Shown here piece after piece: positions 30,042 through 39,413 of a DNA stretch of 64,000 bases. The stretch is from Parvibaculum indicum (GTDB lineage: Bacteria > Pseudomonadota > Alphaproteobacteria > Parvibaculales > Parvibaculaceae): positions 124,001 through 188,000 of the forward strand of contig NZ_JAASQO010000002.1 of the NCBI RefSeq assembly GCF_011762095.1, written 5' to 3'. The notes under the pieces were generated by a model, which searched no databases, had not been told where the DNA came from, and worked only from the letters and a program-made list of their open reading frames with translations. A program made the position numbers and the translations under genes. Each line of letters starts with the position of its first letter. Within the stretch, counting starts at the first letter, position 1.

Positions 30042-30959
30042 CTAGCGGCCGCGCCAGCCTCTTTCGCGCGCGATCTCCACGATTTCCGCGCGCAGACGGC
30101 CTGCCGCGGGCAGAAGGCTCCGGTCCCGCCGGCGCAGGATGGCGTAACGGGTTTCGACCTCGAAGGGATATTCCACCAGCGTCACCCCGCCCCGCTCCAC
30201 TGCGCGCTCGCCGATGGACCGCGCGGCCCCGGTCAGAATGTCGGTTCGGCGCGAAAGCTCCAGACAGGCCGAAACGCTTTCGAGCCGCAGCTGCGGAATT
30301 CCCCTACGCTTCATCTCCACCGCGAAATCGCCCGGAAAGTGCCGGTAATCGTCTTCGGCGAAATGCGCCGCCGCCCAGGGATAGTCGAGATAGGCTTCCG
30401 AAGGCGCACCGGCCTGCACCAGCGGGTGCCCCTCCCGTGCCACGATGACGGACGGCTCCGCGCCGAGCTGTTCGATCAGTACATCCTCCTCGAAATGCAC
30501 CGGCTCGAAGGCGATCCAGCCCAGCACGGCAAAATCGATCTCGCGCGCCATCAGCGCCCCGATCAGGTCCGGCTGAAGCGCGCTCTCCATCGCCACGCGC
30601 ACGGTCGGATTGGCCGGCGCAAACCGGGCCAGCGCATCGATAACCAGCGACTCCGCCGGCTGGGGCGAGGCGCCGATGCGCAGATCGCCCTCGATGCCGC
30701 CCTTGAGAGCGCGGGCCTCGGCCTCGAAATCCCCCATCCCGCGCAGTAGCTCGCGGGCCCGCGCGGCCAGGCGTTCTCCCGCTGAGGTGGGCACCACCTG
30801 CCGCGTCGTCCGGTCGAAAAGGCTAAGCCCCGTATCGGCCTCCAGCCTTTGCAGGCTCTTGGTCAGCGCCGAATGGGTAAGCCCCTGCTCTTCCGCGGCA
30901 AGCCGGAAAGAGCGCAGCCTGTAAAGCGCATCGAAATGGCGAATCTGGCGTATATCCAT
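30042..30959 (-). CDS. LysR-family transcription regulator
   Basis: A 305-residue regulator. Residues 1-60 are the LysR winged helix (MDIRQIRHFDALYRLRSFRL, HSALTKSLQRLE ... LFDRTTR). The rest is the periplasmic-binding-like effector domain. ATG 30959 fits the family better than the ATG at 30995. The divergent gene 31078 is across an AT-rich gap of 118 bases, a usual LysR target. Effector unknown. Confidence 0.92.
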   Translation of the reverse strand: MDIRQIRHFDALYRLRSFRLAAEEQGLTHSALTKSLQRLEADTGLSLFDRTTRQVVPTSAGERLAARARELLRGMGDFEAEARALKGGIEGDLRIGASPQPAESLVIDALARFAPANPTVRVAMESALQPDLIGALMAREIDFAVLGWIAFEPVHFEEDVLIEQLGAEPSVIVAREGHPLVQAGAPSEAYLDYPWAAAHFAEDDYRHFPGDFAVEMKRRGIPQLRLESVSACLELSRRTDILTGAARSIGERAVERGGVTLVEYPFEVETRYAILRRRDRSLLPAAGRLRAEIVEIARERGWRGR

Positions 30960-31077
30960 GAAAATCGGCCTTCCGGCGGGCGGGCTGCTCACCAATTAGG
31001 TCTTATAATTCACTTATTATGTCATTTTACTGAATTATTATCACCCGCTAGAAAAGCAAACGGAAAATGGAACGCCC

Positions 31078-31530
31078 ATGCCGCTTCCCGTCTTCATCGC
31101 CGTCGGCCTGACGGCCTGCGCGGGTATCGCCGCCTATGCGCATTGGCTCGGCCGCTCCGCCCGCCGGAGCCTCGTCGATGAAAGCGAAGCGCTGCGTCTC
31201 TTTCAGGCCGCCTGCCCGGACCTGCCGGCGCGCGAGGCCCGCCTGGCCACTGACCGGCACGCCGCCCTCGTCACGCTCGAAAACGGCGATGCGGGGCTTC
31301 TTTATGCAATGGGCAGCAAATGGATAGCGCGCGACCTGCCGGCGGGCAGCGTGAAGACGCTGAAGCGCCTTTCCGACAACCGCCTGCGCCTGATCCTGGC
31401 CGACTACACCATGCCCCGGCTCACCGTCGCGCTCGCCAATGAAAGTGAATGCGAGCGCTGGATCGAGGCGATGGAAAGCACCACCTGCCCGCCCGAACAC
31501 GCGGCGACGGGGCGGGAGGCAAGAGCATGA
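31078..31530 (+). CDS. Membrane-anchored protein, unknown
   Basis: A 150-residue protein with one N-terminal membrane span (PVFIAVGLTACAGIAAYAHW) and a soluble alpha/beta part (HAALVTLENGDAGLLYAMGS). It overlaps the sterol-desaturase-like gene by ATGA and faces the LysR gene, so all three may form one regulated unit. No domain recognised. Confidence 0.75.
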   Translation: MPLPVFIAVGLTACAGIAAYAHWLGRSARRSLVDESEALRLFQAACPDLPAREARLATDRHAALVTLENGDAGLLYAMGSKWIARDLPAGSVKTLKRLSDNRLRLILADYTMPRLTVALANESECERWIEAMESTTCPPEHAATGREARA

Positions 31531-32447
31531 ACTTCCTCGGCCCGCTTCTCGACCCCGCGACGCTGCCGGACCCCACACAGGTGGCAACCCCTCTCTTCAT
31601 CGTCCTTGTACTGATCGAACTCACTCTGGTGCACCGACGGCGCCTGAAAGGCGACTACGAGACGCGCGATACGTTGACCAGTCTCATTATGGGCACGGGT
31701 AGCGTATTGGGTGGCGTGTTGCTGGGCGGGCTCGGCTATCTCTGCCTCCTCGGTGCCTATGACATGCGTCTTGCGACCATCCCGACGACGCCACTCAGCC
31801 TTTTCCTGCTCTTTCTGCTGGACGATATGCGCTTTTACTGGGGGCATCGCTTCAGCCACCGCATTCGCTGGTTCTGGGCCGATCATGTGATCCATCATTC
31901 CAGCCAGCACTACAATCTCTCCACCGCGCTGCGTCAGCCCTGGCTCAGCGGTATCAGCGGCATGTTCCTGTTGCAGACGCCTCTCGCCCTGATCGGCTTT
32001 CACCCCGGTGCGCTGGCTTTTGTCGGCGCGCTGAACCTCGTCTATCAGTTCTGGATCCATACCGAAGCCGTGGGCCGCTTCCCGCGCTGGTTCGAGGCGG
32101 TATTCAACACGCCGTCGCATCATCGCGTTCACCATGCGCGCAACCCGAAATATCTCGATGCGAATTATGCGGGCACGCTGATCGTCTGGGACAGGCTGTT
32201 CGGCAGCTTCGTCCCGGAAGACGACGCAGAGCCCGCCGAATACGGCCTGGTGAAAAACCTTGGCACGTTCAACCCCTTGCGCGTCGCCACGCATGAATAT
32301 GTCGGTATTCTGAAAGACATCGCACAGCGCGGCCTTACGCTGCGCCAGCGCCTATCCTATTTCGTCGCGCCACCCGGCTGGTCGCATGACGGCAGCCGCA
32401 TGACATCGGACGAACTGAAACGCCGCGATGAAGAACGAAAACAATAG
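31527..32447 (+). CDS. Sterol desaturase / fatty acid hydroxylase family protein
   Basis: A 306-residue membrane protein with about four hydrophobic spans. It has the di-iron histidine boxes of this superfamily: HRFSH near residue 110, HHSSQHYN near residue 127 and HHRVHH near residue 205. They hydroxylate or desaturate lipids at the membrane. The substrate cannot be told from sequence; hopanoid or fatty acid modification is possible. It forms an operon with the preceding anchored protein. Confidence 0.9.
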   Translation: MNFLGPLLDPATLPDPTQVATPLFIVLVLIELTLVHRRRLKGDYETRDTLTSLIMGTGSVLGGVLLGGLGYLCLLGAYDMRLATIPTTPLSLFLLFLLDDMRFYWGHRFSHRIRWFWADHVIHHSSQHYNLSTALRQPWLSGISGMFLLQTPLALIGFHPGALAFVGALNLVYQFWIHTEAVGRFPRWFEAVFNTPSHHRVHHARNPKYLDANYAGTLIVWDRLFGSFVPEDDAEPAEYGLVKNLGTFNPLRVATHEYVGILKDIAQRGLTLRQRLSYFVAPPGWSHDGSRMTSDELKRRDEERKQ

Positions 32448-32488
32448 AGCGGGAAGATAGCCGTCCGCGCGGCGGACTGATCCGCCTC

Positions 32489-33124
32489 TTATTCCGGCTT
32501 GCGGAAACGGAGCATGGTGAAGAGCTTCATCGGATTGATCGCCCGCGTCTCCACCAGTTCCAGATCGGTGATGCTGTCGATGGTCTCGATCCGGAAATCA
32601 GGATGCCAGCCCAGCGCCCGCGCCGCCGGCGCCATCCAGCGTTCCACCCGTCCGCGCACGCCGTGATCCTGTGCGAAGTGATTGACGATGACGACTTCGC
32701 CGCCCGGCGCGCAAACGCGCTCGAGCTCTTTCATCACCTTGACCGGATCGGGCACGACCGTCATCACATACATGGCGACGACCGTTTCATAAGAACCGTC
32801 CTCGAAACGGAGATCGCTCGCATCCATTTCGTAAAGGCCGAGGACATTGGCAAGGCCCTTGTCCTTCACCCGCTCGCGCGCCTTTTTGAGCATGTCCGGC
32901 GACAGGTCGATGCCGGTCACACGCAGATGCGGTGCATAGCGCGGCAGCGCCACGCCCGTCCCCACGCCCACTTCCAGCAGCGTGCCCTCGCGACGATTGA
33001 TGATGTCGATGGCCGATTTGCGTCCGGCAGCCGCGATATGCGCGAAAGAGAAGTCATAGACAGGCGCCCACCGCGCATAGGCCTTGATAACCGATTGCTC
33101 GTCGATGCGGGCGGCTCCGTTCAC
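32489..33124 (-). CDS. pmtA: Phosphatidylethanolamine N-methyltransferase-like enzyme
   Basis: A 211-residue class I SAM methyltransferase: motif I LLEVGVGTGVALP, motif II VTGIDLSPDM, then EMDASDLRF, YVMTVVPDPVKVM and VIVNHFAQDHGVRG. This set matches the Rhodobacter/Sinorhizobium-type PmtA that makes phosphatidylcholine. GTG 33124 has AAGGAG 8 bases upstream and gives the usual length; a longer ATG start at 33199 is less likely. Close relatives with other substrates exist, so the symbol is tentative. Confidence 0.82.
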   Translation of the reverse strand: MNGAARIDEQSVIKAYARWAPVYDFSFAHIAAAGRKSAIDIINRREGTLLEVGVGTGVALPRYAPHLRVTGIDLSPDMLKKARERVKDKGLANVLGLYEMDASDLRFEDGSYETVVAMYVMTVVPDPVKVMKELERVCAPGGEVVIVNHFAQDHGVRGRVERWMAPAARALGWHPDFRIETIDSITDLELVETRAINPMKLFTMLRFRKPE

Positions 33125-33225
33125 TTTACTTTCTCCTTGATACCTGCCGGTCGTTCGGCGTCCATCATTTAGGACCCGATTACGGCGGAATTGAGCCAAT
33201 ATGACACTATTGTCTCAATGGCAAT

Positions 33226-34479
33226 CTACCTTGCGGCCGCGGTTTGCGCCATGTTTTCCGCAACCTGCAATGTTTCGAGTACCGGATTGACCGCTTTCGC
33301 AATCCACCCGCCGCCCAACACCCGGCTGCCTTCATCTTCCATGCCATAGAAAACGCAAGCCTGACCGGGCGACACGCCCTCTTCGCCCTCTGCGAGCTCG
33401 ACCTCTACCGCGCCGCCCTTGAGAAAGAAGCGCGCCGGCACGGGCGGCCGGGTGGACCGCACCTTGGCGAGCACATCCAGGCCCGCCGCCGGCAGGTCGG
33501 CCAGCGGCAGATCGCCCAGCCAGTTCACCTCGCGCAGGGTCAGCCGGCGCGTCAGCAATGCCTCGCGCGGGCCGACAATGACGCGGCTGCGGGCCGGGTC
33601 GAGCCCGACCACGAAAAGCGGCTCCGTATTGGGCTCCGCCGCACCGATGCCGAGCCCCCGGCGCTGCCCGACGGTAAACCGCGTAATCCCTTCATGACGG
33701 CCCAGTACGCGCCCGTCCAGATGGACGATCTCGCCTGCCATGGCAGCGTTCGGGCGAAGCCGGTCGACGATGGTCGTATAGCGCCCCGTGGGCACGAAGC
33801 AGATGTCCTGGCTGTCCGGCTTCGCCGCCACATGCAGTCCCATGCGCTCGGCAATCGCCCGTGCCTCCGGCTTGGTCAGGTCGCCCAGCGGAAACCGCAG
33901 ATAATCGAGCTGGTCCTGTGTGGTGGTGAAAAGGAAATAGCTCTGGTCGCGATCGTCGTCGCGGGGCCGGTGCAGCTCGCGATGTCCGTTCGCACCCGGC
34001 TTCGTCGCAATATAATGTCCAGTAGCCAGCGCCGCCGCGCCCAGATCGCGCGCCGTTTCCAGCAGATCGCGAAACTTCACCCGCTCATTGCAACGGATGC
34101 AGGGGATCGGGGTCTCGCCCGCCGCGTAGGAATCGGCGAAATCCTCGATCACCGCCTCGCGGAACCGGTCTTCATAGTCGAGCACATAGTGCGGAATGCC
34201 GATCTGCTCGGCCACACGGCGGGCATCGTGAATGTCCTGCCCTGCGCAGCAGGCGCCCTTCTTCTGCACCGCCTGCCCATGATCGTAGAGCTGCATGGTG
34301 ATGCCCACCACGTCATAGCCCTGCTCGGCGAGCAACGCAGCCGTGACGGAGCTGTCCACCCCGCCCGACATGGCAACGACCACCCGCGTCTCCTCCGGCC
34401 GCCCGGGGAGATCGAGGCTGTTCAAACCCGTGTTTTCGTCGAAACTCGCGCGCATCGCACTATCCAGCTCGCGCACCAT
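33226..34479 (-). CDS. mnmA: tRNA-specific 2-thiouridylase MnmA
   Basis: This 417-residue enzyme thiolates U34 of Glu, Gln and Lys tRNAs. The PP-loop is AMSGGVDSS, the first catalytic cysteine lies in [13 protein letters not shown] and the second in [10 protein letters not shown]. The C-terminal beta barrel contains SPGQACVFY. The N-terminus is extended by about 30 residues compared with E. coli, as often in alphaproteobacteria; a later start (ATG 34455) is possible. It runs against the flagellar cluster. Confidence 0.96.
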   Translation of the reverse strand: MVRELDSAMRASFDENTGLNSLDLPGRPEETRVVVAMSGGVDSSVTAALLAEQGYDVVGITMQLYDHGQAVQKKGACCAGQDIHDARRVAEQIGIPHYVLDYEDRFREAVIEDFADSYAAGETPIPCIRCNERVKFRDLLETARDLGAAALATGHYIATKPGANGHRELHRPRDDDRDQSYFLFTTTQDQLDYLRFPLGDLTKPEARAIAERMGLHVAAKPDSQDICFVPTGRYTTIVDRLRPNAAMAGEIVHLDGRVLGRHEGITRFTVGQRRGLGIGAAEPNTEPLFVVGLDPARSRVIVGPREALLTRRLTLREVNWLGDLPLADLPAAGLDVLAKVRSTRPPVPARFFLKGGAVEVELAEGEEGVSPGQACVFYGMEDEGSRVLGGGWIAKAVNPVLETLQVAENMAQTAAAR

Positions 34480-34502
34480 GCGCGGCCGTCCAAATCAAAA
34501 GG

Positions 34503-34517
34503 CGGCAAAAACTGCCG
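34503..34517. promoter_or_regulatory. CGGCA-N5-TGCCG element upstream of fliK
   Basis: CGGCAAAAACTGCCG is a perfect inverted repeat, extended to GGCGGCA/TGCCGCC. It lies about 120 bases before the sigma-54 promoter of fliK, a suitable place for an enhancer. The same arms recur upstream of fliF. This would fit an FlbD-binding (ftr-type) element; that identification is inference. Confidence 0.55.
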
Positions 34518-34633
34518 CCACCCGGCAGAAATATCGGTGCAGCGGCCTCTCCCGTCAACAGGCCAGACTGCACGCCGATGTCGAAGCCTTTGTAAATTCA
34601 ACATATTTTCTGAACCGCCGCGACAAATGGCGC

Positions 34634-34650
34634 TGGCCCGGCCCTTGCTA
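34634..34650 (+). promoter_or_regulatory. Sigma-54 promoter of fliK-flgD
   Basis: TGGCCCG, four bases, TTGCTA: the GG at -24 and the GC at -12 are ten bases apart, as in the consensus TGGCACG-N4-TTGC. It is about 70 bases before the fliK ATG. It fits class III flagellar genes in Caulobacter-like bacteria that need sigma-54 and FlbD; the activator gene lies 7 kb downstream in the same cluster. Confidence 0.75.
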
Positions 34651-34720
34651 CCTAACCGGCGCGGAGGGCTCTCATGCCGTCTCCGCTCCGTAATCGGTAA
34701 TATGACGGGACCGGCAGGCC

Positions 34721-36325
34721 ATGGATTATTCATCTTCTTCCGCGAACTCCTCCGCGAACCGTAGCGGCGCGACCGGCGAGGCGCTTTCCCTGCGCCCCGG
34801 TGCCCTGCGCGTGGCGGCAAAGCCGCCGAGCGGCGCGGAAATCTTCGCCGAACATCTGGCCCGCGTCGCAAAGGACCGCGCACGCGCCGACGATGCCCAT
34901 GCCATGACGCCCGGCCAGCGCAGGGAGCACGACACCGCCCGGGCCCGCCGGGAGGAAGCCGAGGAAAACCGCGCCCAACAGGCAAGCCACAAGAAGGACA
35001 GCGACCGCACCGATAAGCCCGCGGGCCCCGGCGATCCCGAGGCCGGTCCTCGGGACGCCTCCGCGCCCGCCGATGGCGGTGTCGCGGACACCAGGGCCGA
35101 TACCGCCGACGCGACCCAATCGGATGGCGACGGCGATAAGGCGGCGTCTGCCGAACAGACCGAAACCCAATCCCGCGACAACGCTCAGAAGGCCGAGGAC
35201 GAAAACGGCAAACAGGACGATAGCGCCGCGCAGGCCGCCGCCGTCGAAACCAAGGCCCCGCTTGAGAAGACGAAGGCGACAAAGGGCGACACGGCGGAGA
35301 AAGCCGTGGCCGGCGACGGCAAAGCTGCCGCGCCCCTGACCCCGGAAGAAAAGAAAGCCGCCTTGCAGGCCGCCGGCAAGGCGGGTTCCGCCGATGCAAC
35401 GCCGCAAAAGGGCGATACCGCGGGCGACAAGGCCGCCAGTGCTCCGGCAGACGACAAGACGGCGGACAGCAAGCCCGCCGACAAAACCGCCGCTCAGCCC
35501 CTCGCCAATGCCGAAACGCAGGCAAACGCCAAATCCGCGGCGGGCGACAGCGGGGACGAACCGGCCGTGTCGGCAAAGGACAAAAAGGGTCTCGGCCACG
35601 AGGCGGCCCAGAAACTTGCCGACGCCAAGAGCGACGCGACCAAGGGCGACGCCGCCAGGAACCAGCCGACGGCCAATGCCGCCGCGCCCGGACAGGCCGG
35701 TCCCGACCATGCCAAAGCGGCGGCTTCCGCCAAGGGCCAGCCTGCCGCTGCCGCGCCGCAGCCGGCGCAGGGAACGCCCTCCAACGGCGCTCCGGCGAAC
35801 AACGACCTCGTTACAGGCGTCCCCGCGCAGGCGGCGCGCGGCAACGGTTCCTCGCCCACCATGCGCATCGGCACCCTGCCCGGCCAGACCCAGCCGACGC
35901 AGCTTCCCGCCTCCGCGCTCGCCATCCAGATGGCCCGCAACCTCAACAAAGGCGTGGACCGCTTTGAAATCCGCCTCGACCCGCCCGAAATGGGCCGGAT
36001 CGACGTGAAGATGGAAGTCCATAAGGACGGCCACGTCTCGGCCCACATGATGGCCGACAAGCAGGACACTCTCGATCTCCTGCAGCGCGATCAGCGCGCG
36101 CTCCAGCAGGCGTTGCAAAATGCCGGTCTCGACACCGACAACAGCTCCCTGAGCTTCTCCCTGCGCGACCAGAACCCTGATAGCGGCGGCGCCTTTGCCG
36201 ACAATAACGGCAATGGCGGAACCGCCGGCGGCATCGACGACGACGCCGACGCCGCGGACCTCGCCCAGGCGTCCGTCTACAACGTCAATATCGCCGCCAA
36301 TGGCGGCGTGGACATCCGCATCTAA
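34721..36325 (+). CDS. fliK: Flagellar hook-length control protein FliK
   Basis: A 534-residue protein. Residues ~60-390 are low-complexity, rich in Ala, Lys, Asp and Gly (disordered ruler). The C-terminal hook-length domain is clear (FEIRLDPPEMGRIDVKMEVH, then KQDTLDLLQRDQRALQQALQ). FliK measures the hook and switches export to filament proteins. It is the first gene of the plus-strand flagellar cluster and is preceded by a sigma-54 promoter; flgD follows after 12 bases. Confidence 0.92.
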   Translation: MDYSSSSANSSANRSGATGEALSLRPGALRVAAKPPSGAEIFAEHLARVAKDRARADDAHAMTPGQRREHDTARARREEAEENRAQQASHKKDSDRTDKPAGPGDPEAGPRDASAPADGGVADTRADTADATQSDGDGDKAASAEQTETQSRDNAQKAEDENGKQDDSAAQAAAVETKAPLEKTKATKGDTAEKAVAGDGKAAAPLTPEEKKAALQAAGKAGSADATPQKGDTAGDKAASAPADDKTADSKPADKTAAQPLANAETQANAKSAAGDSGDEPAVSAKDKKGLGHEAAQKLADAKSDATKGDAARNQPTANAAAPGQAGPDHAKAAASAKGQPAAAAPQPAQGTPSNGAPANNDLVTGVPAQAARGNGSSPTMRIGTLPGQTQPTQLPASALAIQMARNLNKGVDRFEIRLDPPEMGRIDVKMEVHKDGHVSAHMMADKQDTLDLLQRDQRALQQALQNAGLDTDNSSLSFSLRDQNPDSGGAFADNNGNGGTAGGIDDDADAADLAQASVYNVNIAANGGVDIRI

Positions 36326-36337
36326 GGATCCGTTCCC

Positions 36338-37015
36338 ATGGATATCGCAACGCTCAGCTCGCTTCAGTCCTCGACCAATGCGCAGTCGAGTTCCGCCTCG
36401 GCGGCGCTTAACGCGAATTTCGACGCATTTCTGCAGATGCTGATCACGCAGATGAAAAACCAGGACCCCACCAATCCGATGGACAGCAACCAGTTCACCC
36501 AGCAACTGGTGCAGATGTCGAGCGTGGAACAGCAGATCCAGACCAACAGGAACCTGGAAACCCTCATCACCACCAACTCGATCGCGAATGCGAATACCGC
36601 CGTGTCGTTGCTCGGCAAGCAGGTGGAAGGATCCGGCACGGCGTCGCTGCTGAAGAATGGCCAGGCGGACTGGACCTTCGATCTCGCCGCCGATGCGCCG
36701 AGCACCACCGTTTCGGTGGTGAACTCGGAAGGTGCCACCGTCTATAGCGAGGATATGGAGGGTGAGGAGGGGTCCAACACCTTCGCATGGGACGGCACGG
36801 GAAGCGACGGCTCTGCCTATCCGGACGGCTCCTATTTCCTGAAAGTGACGGCCAAGGATTCCGAGGGCAATGCCGTGGCGGCCGATACGCGGACCAAGGG
36901 CATCGTCACCGCGATCGACATGAGCACCACCGATCCGCTGCTGACGATCAACGGCGCCCAGATCAGATATTCCGAGATCACCGGCATTGCCGAGCCGGAA
37001 GCGAGCGGAAGTTAA
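36338..37015 (+). CDS. flgD: Flagellar hook cap protein FlgD
   Basis: A 225-residue protein with the FlgD N-terminus (FDAFLQMLITQMKNQDPTNP, then FTQQLVQMSSVEQQIQ) and the C-terminal Tudor/FnIII-like part (TFAWDGTGSDGSAYPDGSYF). It caps the growing hook. It lies directly after fliK, and its stop is followed by about 110 bases before sciP. Confidence 0.95.
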   Translation: MDIATLSSLQSSTNAQSSSASAALNANFDAFLQMLITQMKNQDPTNPMDSNQFTQQLVQMSSVEQQIQTNRNLETLITTNSIANANTAVSLLGKQVEGSGTASLLKNGQADWTFDLAADAPSTTVSVVNSEGATVYSEDMEGEEGSNTFAWDGTGSDGSAYPDGSYFLKVTAKDSEGNAVAADTRTKGIVTAIDMSTTDPLLTINGAQIRYSEITGIAEPEASGS

Positions 37016-37153
37016 GAATTCACTTGCATCCTGTCCCGCCTTGAAACAACTAACTCCTTGATTTTGAGGATTTTTCTCTCTCGGGTTTAGGCGTTTTTTA
37101 AAGCCGCGTCGCTATTCTGTGTTCACGTTTCGAGCATGGAGATCCGGGTGACA

Positions 37154-37429
37154 ATGAGTGAACAGCACGCAACCAAGGTGAATTACGTGATCGGCCCCGA
37201 CGGGAGCCCGCTCACGATCGCCGATCTGCCGCCCCCGGACACCAAGCGCTGGGTCATTCGACGCAAGGCCGAAGTCGTGGCGGCGGTACGTGGCGGCCTC
37301 ATCAGTCTCGACGAGGCCTGCCGGCGCTATACGCTGACGGTCGAGGAATTTCTGAGCTGGCAGCGCTCCATCGAGCGACACGGTCTCGCCGGCCTGCGCG
37401 CAACCCGCATTCAGCAATACAGGCAGTAA
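37154..37429 (+). CDS. sciP: SciP, CtrA inhibitor (DUF1153)
   Basis: A 91-residue protein. IGPDGSPLTIADLPPPDTKR and RWVIRRKAEVVAAVRGGLIS are the DUF1153 signature, followed by the winged-helix-type end (YTLTVEEFLSWQRSIERHGL). In Caulobacter SciP binds CtrA at promoters and blocks RNA polymerase recruitment, which times flagellar and cell-cycle genes. Alternative starts are GTG 37148 (with GGAG 6 bases upstream) and ATG 37136. A strong terminator follows. Confidence 0.92.
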   Translation: MSEQHATKVNYVIGPDGSPLTIADLPPPDTKRWVIRRKAEVVAAVRGGLISLDEACRRYTLTVEEFLSWQRSIERHGLAGLRATRIQQYRQ

Positions 37430-37460
37430 GCTTTCCGTACAGCGTACTTGCTGCTGCGAA

Positions 37461-37490
37461 GCGCCGGCGATCATCCGCCGGCGCTTTTTT
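37461..37490 (+). terminator. Terminator after sciP
   Basis: GCGCCGGCG, loop ATCATC, CGCCGGCGC followed by six T: a textbook rho-independent terminator. It separates sciP from fliF. Confidence 0.92.
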
Positions 37491-37509
37491 CGTGCGTTTG
37501 TTCCCCGCC

Positions 37510-37545
37510 CGGCAAATTTTGCCGTGTGCGTTAAGCATCTGTTTA
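37510..37545. promoter_or_regulatory. CGGCA-N5-TGCCG element and CtrA-like box upstream of fliF
   Basis: 37510-37524 is CGGCAAATTTTGCCG, an inverted repeat with the same arms as the one before fliK. 37531-37545 is TTAA-N7-TTTA, one mismatch from the CtrA consensus TTAA-N7-TTAA. fliF is a class II, CtrA-controlled gene in Caulobacter, where FlbD represses it, so both sites fit the known circuit; binding is not shown. Confidence 0.6.
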
Positions 37546-37712
37546 GAGGGCGCCCGGTAAAAATTGCCTACCGACAAGGGCAGACCGCGCCTGGGCAACG
37601 AGTTGGGCAACTCGGGGGTGCGGACTGAAGGGCGCAAAGGAATTGCGGTCCGTCTTGTGTCTGGCGAAGGAGGGCTTCCCGAGAATTGTGGAAGAGTTCC
37701 GGATGCTGACAA

Positions 37713-39401
37713 ATGGGGTGGGTTTTGAGCAATCTCCAGAATCTCGTGAAGTCCCTGGGACCGGCGCGTCTTGCCGCCCTCGGTTTGGTAGGCGCAATTC
37801 TGCTCGGCTTCTTCGCCGTGATTGCCCTCAACTATTCCGGCGAACCCAAAGCGCTTCTCTTTTCCGACGTCAATGTCGCCGACGCCTCCAAGATGGTCGA
37901 AGCCCTCGACCAGATGAAGGTCGACTACACGCTGAAGGGCGACGGCACGAAGATCTATGTCCCGGAAAGCCAGGTACTTCGCCTGCGCATGCAACTGGCC
38001 GAAAAGGGCCTGCCCGCGGGCGGCACGGTCGGTTATGAAATCTTCGACAATGCCGACGCGCTCGGTACCACCAGCTTCATTCAGAACATCAATCACCTGC
38101 GCGCGCTCGAAGGCGAGCTGGCGCGCACCATCGCCTCGATCGACGGTATTTCCAGCGCGCGCGTTCATCTCGTGCTGCCGGAACGCGAACTCTTTTCCCG
38201 CGACAAGCGCGATCCGACCGCCTCCATCGTCCTGAAACTCGCGACCCGCGCCCTCTCCTCCCAGCAGGTGAAGTCGATCCAGTATCTGGTTTCCTCCGCC
38301 GTGGAAGGTCTGACACCCGGTCATGTCTCCATCGTCGATGAGCGCGGCGCCCTGCTCGCGACCGGGATGGGCGATGACGGGCAGGCCATGATCACCGCCA
38401 CTGCGGAAGAGCGCCGCATCGCCTATGAACGCCGGTTGCGCGGCCATGTCGAAAACATTGTCGGCCGCGTGGTCGGCGCCGGCGGCGCCCGTGTGGAAGT
38501 CGCCGCGCAGATGGACATGACGCGCGTGGTCAAGACATCCGACCTCTACGACCCCGAGGGCCAGGTCATTCGCTCCACCCAGACGGTGGAAGACAGCTCC
38601 TCCAGCCAGAACGGCAAGCAGAATGACGGCGTCACAGTGGGCAACAACCTGCCGAACGCCAACCAGGCGGGTGCCGGCAACGGCACCACCTCGCGCGACG
38701 CCGCGAACCGCACCGAGGAAACCGTCAATTACGAGATTTCACGGACCCAACGCACCGAAACGAAAGAGCCCGGTCGCGTGGAGCGCGTCTCCGTCGCCGT
38801 CCTGGTCGACGGCATCTATACGACCGCCGCCGACGGCTCGAAGACCTATCAGCCGCGTTCCCAGGAAGAGCTGACGAAAATCGCCGCGCTGGTGAAATCC
38901 GCCATCGGCTTCGACGAGAAGCGCGGCGACAAGGTCGAGGTCGTGAACCTGCAATTCGCTGCACCGGAAACGTCCGGCACCGCGTCCACCACCGAGGCGG
39001 CACCCGAAAGCGGCATGCTGGGACTGGGCAAAGGCGACTTCATGCGTATCGGCGAGATGGCAATGATCGCATTGCTGGCCCTGGTCGCCATGTTCTTCGT
39101 ACTGCGTCCGCTGATCGCGCGCCTGGGATTTGTGAAGGCCGCACCCTCCTCCGCCGACGCACAGCTTGCGCTGGCCGACGGCACGGAAGCGCCGGTCGCC
39201 GCCATTGCGGGCCCGGACGACGAAGACGCGAGCGCCGCGCTCGAGAGCAGCGAACACCTGACCGAAGACATGATGATCGACATTGCCCAGGTCGCGGGCA
39301 AGGTCAAGCAATCCTCCGTGCGCAAGATCGGCGAGCTGGTGAACAGCCACCCCGATGAATCGCTCTCGATCCTGCGCACCTGGCTGCACGAACCCGCTTG
39401 A
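37713..39401 (+). CDS. fliF: Flagellar MS-ring protein FliF
   Basis: A 562-residue protein with membrane spans near residues 20-42 and 443-463, the YscJ/FliF domain (LFSDVNVADASKMVEALDQM ...) and the beta-collar region between them. The C-terminal tail (DDEDASAALESSEHLTEDMM) binds FliG. It forms the basal MS ring in the inner membrane. ATG 37713 is used; a TTG at 37725 with GGGGTGGG before it is an alternative. Genes fliG and fliH follow closely. Confidence 0.95.
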   Translation: MGWVLSNLQNLVKSLGPARLAALGLVGAILLGFFAVIALNYSGEPKALLFSDVNVADASKMVEALDQMKVDYTLKGDGTKIYVPESQVLRLRMQLAEKGLPAGGTVGYEIFDNADALGTTSFIQNINHLRALEGELARTIASIDGISSARVHLVLPERELFSRDKRDPTASIVLKLATRALSSQQVKSIQYLVSSAVEGLTPGHVSIVDERGALLATGMGDDGQAMITATAEERRIAYERRLRGHVENIVGRVVGAGGARVEVAAQMDMTRVVKTSDLYDPEGQVIRSTQTVEDSSSSQNGKQNDGVTVGNNLPNANQAGAGNGTTSRDAANRTEETVNYEISRTQRTETKEPGRVERVSVAVLVDGIYTTAADGSKTYQPRSQEELTKIAALVKSAIGFDEKRGDKVEVVNLQFAAPETSGTASTTEAAPESGMLGLGKGDFMRIGEMAMIALLALVAMFFVLRPLIARLGFVKAAPSSADAQLALADGTEAPVAAIAGPDDEDASAALESSEHLTEDMMIDIAQVAGKVKQSSVRKIGELVNSHPDESLSILRTWLHEPA

Positions 39402-39413
39402 GGAGTAGGCTGA

